The notes beneath the pieces are model-generated. The model saw nothing but the letters and a program-made list of their open reading frames with translations. It ran no database searches and was not told the origin of the DNA. The position numbers and the translations under genes were made by a program. A stretch of 64,000 nt of DNA from DATFML01 sp964571225 (GTDB lineage Bacteria; Pseudomonadota; Gammaproteobacteria; DATFLG01): positions 1 to 64,000 of the forward strand of contig CAZNBB010000004.1 of assembly GCA_964571225.1 (NCBI GenBank), given 5' to 3'. This document shows positions 42,873 to 49,358 of the stretch, in pieces (the first letter of the stretch is position 1; each line of letters opens with the position of its first letter).

Positions 42873-43365
42873 CCCGTACCTCGCGACGGCAGATTCCCCA
42901 CTGGCGGTCGGCTTCCTCCACGGCCACCTGCAGGTATTCGACGTGGTCCAGCCCGCCGTCTTTGCGCATTTCCTCCAGCAGCCGGTCGCCGATGTACCAG
43001 GCAAGCAGCTCGGCAGTGGTATTGCTCACCGGCAACACCGCGCAGTTGTCTGCAGGGAGAACAAATCGCCGACCGTAGGAAGCGACGTGAACGACGTCGC
43101 CGTCCCGCTCCAGGTTCACGACCTCGCTGCGGCCGGGGAGCAGAACTTTGTCATTCAGGAATTGGCAGATGCCGGCGGCCAGCTTGGTCAGTTCCACGAA
43201 GTCCAGTACGTAGCCGTCCGGATTATTGACGCCGACGGCCTCGACACGGGCGTGAAAATTGTGACCGTGGAGATTTTCGCAGGTGTCGTTGAACGTAATG
43301 AAATGGGCAGCGTTGAAGTGCAGCTGCCCGGGTTCCACGGTGACGGCGAATCGTGTTTCGGACAT
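42862..43365 (-). CDS. 6-pyruvoyltetrahydropterin synthase family protein, PTPS-I/III motif
   Basis: A 167-residue T-fold enzyme. Zinc ligands are the His of 'FNAAHFITFND' and both His of 'CENLHGHNF'. The CExxHGH pattern combines the PTPS-I Cys with the PTPS-III Glu. Proteins with the Glu can cut dihydroneopterin triphosphate to 6-hydroxymethyl-dihydropterin, replacing FolB, so a role in making the H4MPT pterin is likely. CAGGAG precedes ATG 43365. It leads the minus-strand pterin operon, with a sigma54-like promoter just upstream. Confidence 0.88.
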   Translation of the reverse strand: MSETRFAVTVEPGQLHFNAAHFITFNDTCENLHGHNFHARVEAVGVNNPDGYVLDFVELTKLAAGICQFLNDKVLLPGRSEVVNLERDGDVVHVASYGRRFVLPADNCAVLPVSNTTAELLAWYIGDRLLEEMRKDGGLDHVEYLQVAVEEADRQWGICRREVRDVR

Positions 43366-43405
43366 GACAGCTCCTGTGGACAGCATGACGTCTGCCAATC
43401 CACAG

Positions 43406-43421
43406 TGCAAGAGCTGTACCA
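43406..43421 (-). promoter_or_regulatory. Sigma54 (-24/-12) promoter of the PTPS-to-mfnB operon
   Basis: The minus strand reads TGGTACAGCTCTTGCA, two mismatches from TGGCACG-N4-TTGCW with the GG/GC spacing kept. The start site would be near 43395, about 30 bases before the PTPS gene. Confidence 0.62.
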
Positions 43422-43460
43422 GCCGTCCGTCTGCCGGGGGCTACCGCATGCCGTGGACCA

Positions 43461-45413
43461 CTAACGTGGCGGGGTGATTCCGAAGCGTTTCATCTTCCGG
43501 TACAGCGTATTGCGACTGACGTTGAACTTGCGCGCCACCTTGGCGATGTTCCACCGCATGGCTTCCAGTTCCTGCATGAGGATGTTGTATTCCGCGGTGG
43601 CCAGAGGATTGCGCAGTTGCTCCTTGACCGCGTCCGACTGGGCATCCGGGGGGACGGCGCCGGAGTTGCGCAGGCGCACTTCCTCGGGTAGATCGGCGAC
43701 TGTGATGCAACGGTTGCTGCACAGCGCGATCATCGTGCGCAGGGCGTTGCACAGTTCCCGCACGTTGCCCGGCCAGTCGTACTCCATCAGCAGAAGCAGT
43801 GCATCGTGATCGATCTGGACGGGCGGACCCTCGTCCTGCTCCAGGGTCAATATATGCTCGATCAGATGCTGTTTGTCCGCGCGCTCCCGCAGCGGCGGCA
43901 TGGTCAGCGCCATTCCATGCAGTCGATAGTACAGGTCTTCGCGGAATTTACCGTGGGCAATAAGCTGGTTAAGGTCACGATGGGTGGCGCTGATGATATT
44001 GATGTCCACTTTGGTGGGCGTCTCGCCCCCCAGTGGGACGATCTCCTTGTCTTCCAGCACCCGCAGCAGGCGCGCCTGTAAGGCGAGCGGCATGTCCCCG
44101 ATTTCGTCCAGGAACAGCGTGCCGCCGTTGGCTTGAACGATCTTGCCCCTGTTGCCCTGGCGGTTAGCGCCCGTGAAAGCGCCGGCTTTGTAGCCGAACA
44201 GCTCGCTTTCGATCAGGGTCTCGGGAATCGCCGCACAGTTCACCGGCACGAACGGCTTGTCGGCGCGATTGCTGTATCTGTGCAGGGCCTTGGCGAACAG
44301 CCCTTTGCCGGTGCCGGTTTCTCCATACAGCAACAATGGTATCCCGCGCCCCACCAGCTTTTTCGACCGCCGGATGTTGTTCGCTATGTGCGGGTCGCCG
44401 AACTCCAGCGTCTCCAGGGCGCTGGAATCGTTGGGGCAGGCCCGCTCGCGGCGTACTGCCGGCCGCTCCGGGCGGGTGGTCCCCTGGTCGCGGTCGGGAC
44501 GCTGAACCACCGCGAAGAAGCGCTTTCCGTCGCGGGCATAGTGCAGAGGGATGGGGTGGAACGGCTGGCGTATGGCCTGATCCATCAGGGATGCCAGCGG
44601 AATATCGAAGATCTCCGAGATCAGTCGACCGGTGATTTCGTTCTGGGATCGCAGGTCGAGCTGGAACAGGGCGCTGCGATTGGCCCCCAGAATGCGTCCG
44701 GCGCCGTCGAACGCCAGCGCACCTTCGCCAAGCGTGCTCACGAACTCCGCGCGGCTGTGGAAACGGGCAATGTACTGTTCCCGGTGCGCGCAAATAAAGA
44801 TGCGGTTCTCGATGAGCTGGGCGGACATGTTGACCAGCACCATGGTGTGCTGCTGGGCCATGCGCGATGCGCTGGAGGCGTCCAGCACCGCGATGAGATT
44901 GCCCTCCGGATTGCGGATGGGGGCCGCCGAGCAGGTGAGGGTGGTATTCTTGGCCAGGAAATGGTCATCGTGGTGGACCACGACCGGTTTGCGTTCCACC
45001 AGACAGGTTCCCATCCCATTGGTCCCCTGTGCCTGCTCGCTCCATATGGCGCCGTTCATAAGCCCGCTGCCGCTGGCCTGGTCATTGAACGCCGGGTCGC
45101 CCACGTAGTTCAGTACCACCCCATCCGCATCGGTTAGCAGAATGGCGTAGCCGGAGCCGGCCACCTGCTGGTACAGGTTCGTCATTTCAGTGGTGGCGAT
45201 CGACAGCAGCCGTTCCAGCTGTTCACGACGTTCCTTTAACTGACTGCGCTCGATGATGACGGGTTGGCGCTGTTCGCCGGGGTCCAGTTCATGCTCCACC
45301 AGACACCGGCGCCAGGAACGGGAAATGTAGGAGTCGATGCCACGGGATGCTGCGCCTCCGGCTACAGCGGACTCGATACGTTCTATGTGGCTGGCAAGTT
45401 CAGGATAGGACAT
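43461..45413 (-). CDS. AcoR-type sigma54-dependent transcriptional activator
   Basis: A 650-residue enhancer-binding protein. The N-terminal part starts with 'ISRSWRRCL' and contains a GAF sensor with 'WSEQAQGTNGMGTCLVERKPVVVH', typical of AcoR relatives. A PAS-like stretch follows. The AAA+ domain has Walker A 'GETGTGKG', the sigma54-contacting 'GAFTGA' loop and 'GGTLFLDEIGDMP'. A Fis-type helix-turn-helix is at the C-terminus ('WNIAKVARKFNVSRNTLYRKMKRFG'). AcoR relatives often control alcohol or diol oxidation. It sits between two C1-cofactor operons and is divergent from the decarboxylase; a perfect GTGACA-N3-TGTCAC dyad lies in that spacer. It is a natural candidate for controlling the sigma54 promoters here. 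Confidence 0.92.
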   Translation of the reverse strand: MSYPELASHIERIESAVAGGAASRGIDSYISRSWRRCLVEHELDPGEQRQPVIIERSQLKERREQLERLLSIATTEMTNLYQQVAGSGYAILLTDADGVVLNYVGDPAFNDQASGSGLMNGAIWSEQAQGTNGMGTCLVERKPVVVHHDDHFLAKNTTLTCSAAPIRNPEGNLIAVLDASSASRMAQQHTMVLVNMSAQLIENRIFICAHREQYIARFHSRAEFVSTLGEGALAFDGAGRILGANRSALFQLDLRSQNEITGRLISEIFDIPLASLMDQAIRQPFHPIPLHYARDGKRFFAVVQRPDRDQGTTRPERPAVRRERACPNDSSALETLEFGDPHIANNIRRSKKLVGRGIPLLLYGETGTGKGLFAKALHRYSNRADKPFVPVNCAAIPETLIESELFGYKAGAFTGANRQGNRGKIVQANGGTLFLDEIGDMPLALQARLLRVLEDKEIVPLGGETPTKVDINIISATHRDLNQLIAHGKFREDLYYRLHGMALTMPPLRERADKQHLIEHILTLEQDEGPPVQIDHDALLLLMEYDWPGNVRELCNALRTMIALCSNRCITVADLPEEVRLRNSGAVPPDAQSDAVKEQLRNPLATAEYNILMQELEAMRWNIAKVARKFNVSRNTLYRKMKRFGITPPR

Positions 45414-45626
45414 GGCTAACCCCGCAGATCCGGCGTACGGTCAGCAACGAGCGCAACGAGTCGGAGGACACAGGCTCGGGTCGGGTCGATACGATCATCG
45501 GCTACGCGAACCGGGCGGACATGTATCCGGCAGCATCGGGGGGAGGTGAAGGGGCCCCGGCGGTTGGCTCAGGCGAATAGCCAAGGTTCTGGCCATAACG
45601 GTTTTGCTGCGCCCTGTACCGTTGTC

Positions 45627-45641
45627 GTGACATTGTGTCAC
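45627..45641. promoter_or_regulatory. GTGACA-TTG-TGTCAC dyad, candidate activator binding site
   Basis: A perfect 6+6 palindrome, 15 bases in all, about 210 bases before the AcoR-type activator gene and about 125 bases before the weak sigma54-like element of the decarboxylase gene. The same architecture (GGGACA-GGT-TGTCCC) occurs upstream of the FDH promoter. Confidence 0.5.
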
Positions 45642-45751
45642 TGTTTCCCCGCAATTAACGCGTTCCAAACGCAGTTAGTTACGGACCGCACAGCTAGTCA
45701 TTCCTACCGTAGTGCAGAGACCCCGATGTGTCAAAGGGGATGTCGCTGTAC

Positions 45752-45767
45752 TGGCCTCGAATATGCA
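45752..45767 (+). promoter_or_regulatory. Weak sigma54-like element before the decarboxylase gene
   Basis: TGGCCTCGAATATGCA keeps GG-N10-GC but has four mismatches to the consensus. About 35 bases before the GTG start. Confidence 0.3.
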
Positions 45768-45801
45768 CATCGCGTCGCGATAGGTGCGAGGAAATGAATC
45801 C

Positions 45802-47315
45802 GTGAGCGATCCGAATTTCTTGTTGCGACCTGCGAGGGATCCATTGGGCCTGCACTGCAGTGAACGTACTGCGCTGTGGAGGCGGTTGAACGATGTCGTG
45901 GAAAATTATTTTCGTACGTTGCCTGACCTATCAGTGCGCGCTTCGTCCTGGAATAAAGGCGTCGACGGGCTGCTGAACGACTGCGACCTGACCGAACCCA
46001 TGGATCCACAACAGGCCCTGGATCTGGCTGTGAACGGCCTGNNNNNNNNNNCCTGTACGGTCACCAGGTGCACGCCGCTCACCCTCGTCACTTCGGGCTC
46101 TTCGTGCCCCGTCCGACGACCATGGGGATTGTGGCGGAAACTCTGGTGGCGGCTTTCAATCCGCAGGCTGGCTCGCGACAACACAGTCCCTTTGCGGTGG
46201 AAGTGGAAGCCCATCTGTTGCGGACGTTTGCCGAGTGGTTCGGTTTCGATCCCGAAGAAACTAACGGAACGTTTACAAATGGTGGGGCCGAAGCCAACCA
46301 CACCGCCGTGCTGGCCGCGTTGGATCGGCACTGTGCCGGTTTCGCCCGCGATGGCGTGTGGGCACTTCGAAAGCGCCCGTCGTTGTACCTGTCCGAGGAA
46401 GGGCACCGGTCGTTCCACAAGGTTGCCCGCGCGTGCGGCCTGGGGAGCGATACGGTTCGGCTCGTCCCCACCGATGTCGCAGGGCGTATGGACGTGCACG
46501 CGCTAAGTCGTCTGATAGAGCGCGATCGTCGCGCCGGATGGGATCCGCTGATGATCGTGGCCACGGCGGGAACCACCGCAGCCGGCGCTGTGGATCCCAT
46601 TGCAGCATTGGCGGATGTGGCTGCTCGGGAGGGCATCTGGCTCCATGTGGACGGAGCCTGGGGCGCAGCCGCGGCCTGGTTGCCGGAACTGGCACCGCTT
46701 TTCCAGGGTCTGGCCGGGGCCGACTCCATGACGTTCGATCCTCATAAATGGTTGTCGGTGCCCATGGGGGCGAGCACGTTTCTAACGCGGCACCCGGCTG
46801 TGCTGGAGCGACTGTTCTCGGTGGGCACGCCGTACCTGTCGGCGCCCGACGGCCACCAGGAAGTCGAACCGTACGCACGCTCGCTGCAGTGGTCACGGCG
46901 TTTTGCGGGACTGAAGGTCTTCCTGTCGCTGCTGGTTGCCGGGCGGCGGGGATACTGCCAGGCGATGCGGCGCCAACTGGCGTTGGGCGATTTGCTGCGA
47001 ACGGAGCTGTTGAAATCCGGCTGGACGTTGCGCAACCGTGCGGTGCTGCCGGTTGTCTGCTTCGACGATATTGACGGTGAAAATGGGGCAGCGTTGCAGG
47101 AGGTGCAGGCGATGGCGGACCGTACGGTGGCGACCGGCGAAGCATGGATATGTGCCGTTCGAACCCGCGGTCGGCCGGTGTTGCGGGCTTGCATCAGCGG
47201 CTACGGTACCACTGAGCAGGATGTACTGGTGCTGGTGGAAACGCTGGCCCGGGTGCGTGCCTCATACAGGGGGACACCTGCCCCACCGGTGTTCGAATCC
47301 ACACACGCCGGTTGA
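45802..47315 (+). CDS. Group II PLP-dependent decarboxylase, interrupted by a 10-N gap
   Basis: A homologue of aromatic-L-amino-acid/glutamate decarboxylases. GTG 45802 follows GAGGAAA. Seen: 'HPRHFGLFVPRPTTMGIVAETLVAAFNPQ', 'GTFTNGGAEANHTAVLAAL', 'WLHVDGAWGAAAAW' and the PLP lysine in 'FDPHKWLSVPMG'. Ten N at 46042-46051 break the frame. The flanks share CCTG; joining them gives 'NGLYGHQVHAAHP', which keeps the family spacing and one frame of 499 residues. Methylofuran needs tyramine, so a tyrosine decarboxylase (MfnA role) is plausible, but the protein is longer than archaeal MfnA and substrate is not proven. folP follows. Confidence 0.83.
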
Positions 47316-47396
47316 ACCGCCACGGTGCGCGCCCGTCGCCTGTTGCGTTCCGGTGTCCCGGTGACGTTCGGCATGTAAACGGAGGTGGAGGTGTAT

Positions 47397-48242
47397 ATGG
47401 ACGGCGCGGCCGTTGCCGAACCCAAGATCATGGGCATTCTCAATGTCACCCCGGACAGTTTCTCTGACGGCGGTCGTTTTCGCGACATTGCTGCGGCGGT
47501 AGCCCATGGGTGCCGCATGGCGCAAGAGGGCGCCGACATCATCGACGTGGGCGGCGAGTCCACGCGACCGGGCGCCCGGCCGGTTGAGGCGGCCGAACAG
47601 TGTCGCCGGGTGCTGCCTGTGATCCGCGCGTTGCGCGCCGAGCTGCCTGCGTCCGTGCAGATCAGTATCGATACCACCTTGAGCGCAGTGGTCGCCCCCG
47701 CTCTGGACGCCGGTGCGGAGGTGATCAACGACATTTCGGCCGGACGGGATGACCCCCGGCTGTTTGAACTGGCGGCCCGAACCTCGGCCTGTCTGATCCT
47801 CATGCACATGCAGGGCACGCCGGCGACCATGCAGGAGGCACCGGCATACCTCGATGTGGTTGCGGAGGTGTCGGCGTTTCTCGCCGAGCGTGCCGCCAAG
47901 GCCCGGGCGTCGGGCGTGTCGAAGGACCGCATCGTAGTGGACCCGGGTATCGGCTTCGGTAAGCGCAAGAATCACAATCTGGCGTTGCTGGCGAACCTGG
48001 ACCGGCTGGTGGAGCTCGGCTATGCGGTACTGCTGGGTGCCAGCCGCAAGCGCTTCATGGGTTCGATCTGCGCCCACGCCGAACCGTCGGACCTGATGCC
48101 GGCCACCTGTGCCACTACGGCCATGGGGGTCATGGCCGGTGTGGGTCTATTCCGGGTCCACGATGTGGCTGCCAACCGCCAAGCTGCGGATGTCGCCTGG
48201 GCGGTCAGGCAGGCGGCGCATACAGGGAGCGATTCGGGTTGA
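47397..48242 (+). CDS. folP: Dihydropteroate synthase
   Basis: A 281-residue FolP that couples 4-aminobenzoate to hydroxymethyl-dihydropterin diphosphate. All classic motifs are present: 'IMGILNVTPDSFSDGG', 'GADIIDVGGESTRPGA', 'EVINDISAG', 'MHMQGTPATMQ', 'VVDPGIGFGK' and 'LLGASRKRFMG'. ATG 47397 follows GGAGGTGGAG. It is about 80 bases after the decarboxylase gene. It may serve folate only, since a separate DHPS-like protein for H4MPT is encoded at 40924. Confidence 0.95.
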   Translation: MDGAAVAEPKIMGILNVTPDSFSDGGRFRDIAAAVAHGCRMAQEGADIIDVGGESTRPGARPVEAAEQCRRVLPVIRALRAELPASVQISIDTTLSAVVAPALDAGAEVINDISAGRDDPRLFELAARTSACLILMHMQGTPATMQEAPAYLDVVAEVSAFLAERAAKARASGVSKDRIVVDPGIGFGKRKNHNLALLANLDRLVELGYAVLLGASRKRFMGSICAHAEPSDLMPATCATTAMGVMAGVGLFRVHDVAANRQAADVAWAVRQAAHTGSDSG

Positions 48243-48252
48243 GACAAAAAAT

Positions 48253-48270
48253 GCCGCCCGGGAGGGCGGC
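48253..48270 (-). terminator. Intrinsic terminator of the fdhB-fdhA-folE2 operon
   Basis: Read on the minus strand, GCCGCCC, four bases and GGGCGGC form a 7-pair stem followed by six T (A-run at 48246-48251). It lies about 245 bases past the folE2 stop and immediately after the convergent folP stop. Confidence 0.7.
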
Positions 48271-48316
48271 GAAGTTTGTTGGAGGAGGAGTATTCTGGCG
48301 CTTCGGTTTCACGGCT

Positions 48317-48373
48317 GGCAGCAGTTCTGCCGCCTGGAAAACCCGCGCCGGACCGGCAAGGGTTACCTTGCCG
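48317..48373. other. Two hairpins in the folP/folE2 convergent spacer
   Basis: GGCAG/CTGCC (48317-48331, five-base loop) and CGGCAAGG/CCTTGCCG (48354-48373, four-base loop) are perfect stems. They may lie in the 3' end of the FDH message; no gene is seen here. Confidence 0.35.
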
Positions 48374-48515
48374 ATTCCGCTTTAATAGAAAGCAATAAGT
48401 CTGCCATCCGTTTGCGGGCCTGTCCGTTCAAAGTATTGCGCGTCAGCCGCTGGCGGACCGTGTACAGGGATGGAACGGTGCCGTGCCAGCCTGTGGCACC
48501 CGCGTGACAGGAATC

Positions 48516-49334
48516 TCACACTCCCCGGGGGGCTTCAGCGTCCTTGTCCCTTTCGATGAGGGCATAGGCGGAGTGGTTGTGGATGGACTCGAAATTTTCG
48601 GCTTCCACGGTGTAGGCGCCGATGCGGCGGTCCTGTTCCAGCCGGCCCGCCACATCGCGGACCAGGTCTTCCACGAACTTGGGGTTGTCGTAGGCCCGTT
48701 CGGTGACGTACTTCTCGTCCGGGCGTTTGAGCAGACCGTAGAGCTCACAGGACGCCTCCCCCTCGACCATCTCGATGAGTTCTTCCATCCACAGGAAGTC
48801 GCGCAAACGGGCGGTGACGGTGACATGGGAGCGCTGGTTGTGGGCACCGTAGCTGGAAATCTCTTTGGAACAGGGGCAGAGGCTGGTGACCGGGACGGTG
48901 ACCTTTACCGTGATTGTGCCTTCCTCTCCGTCCAGTTCGCCGATGAAGGTGATGCGATAGTCCAGCAAGCTGGTTACACCGGTCACCGGTGCCGCCTTGC
49001 GCATGAAATAATCGAACGACATTTCGATGTGCCCGGCCTGCGCCTCCAACAGATCGGTCATGGCGGGCAGCATGGCCTGGAAGGCCGGTACGGACATTTC
49101 CCCGTGGTGACGGTTGAGAATCTCCACGAAGCGCGACATGTGAGTGCCCTTGAAGTTGTGGGGCAGGTTCACGTACATGTTCAGACGCGCAATGGTGTGC
49201 TGCTCCCCGCCGTCCCGCTCCATGATCCTGACAGGATGGCGGATGTCCTTGATACCGACTTTGTCGATGGCGATGTGGCGCGTGTCGGTGCTGCGCTGCA
49301 CATCGGCCATGGTGAAGGCAGCGGGGTCGTTCAT
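48516..49334 (-). CDS. folE2: GTP cyclohydrolase I, FolE2/MptA type
   Basis: A 272-residue type IB GTP cyclohydrolase, which opens the guanine ring of GTP to start pterin synthesis. 'ARLNMYVNLPHNFKGTHMSRFVEIL' and 'VTSLCPCSKEISSYGAHNQRSHV' contain the metal-site Cys and His residues typical of FolE2, which is active with several metals. It is 24 bases downstream of fdhA and on the same strand, so it is almost certainly co-transcribed with formate dehydrogenase, tying pterin supply to C1 oxidation. Confidence 0.95.
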   Translation of the reverse strand: MNDPAAFTMADVQRSTDTRHIAIDKVGIKDIRHPVRIMERDGGEQHTIARLNMYVNLPHNFKGTHMSRFVEILNRHHGEMSVPAFQAMLPAMTDLLEAQAGHIEMSFDYFMRKAAPVTGVTSLLDYRITFIGELDGEEGTITVKVTVPVTSLCPCSKEISSYGAHNQRSHVTVTARLRDFLWMEELIEMVEGEASCELYGLLKRPDEKYVTERAYDNPKFVEDLVRDVAGRLEQDRRIGAYTVEAENFESIHNHSAYALIERDKDAEAPRGV

Positions 49335-49358
49335 GACATGTCTCCGGTACGGCCGTAC

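Larger units (their letters stand above)
45414..45801. other. Divergent spacer between the activator and decarboxylase genes
   Basis: About 390 bases with no convincing gene. It contains the dyad at 45627-45641 and a weak sigma54-like element at 45752-45767. Confidence 0.5.

Noticed and set aside
45590..45608. TGG...TTGC sequence as a sigma54 promoter for the decarboxylase gene
   Set aside because: The GG and GC are 13 bases apart instead of 10.
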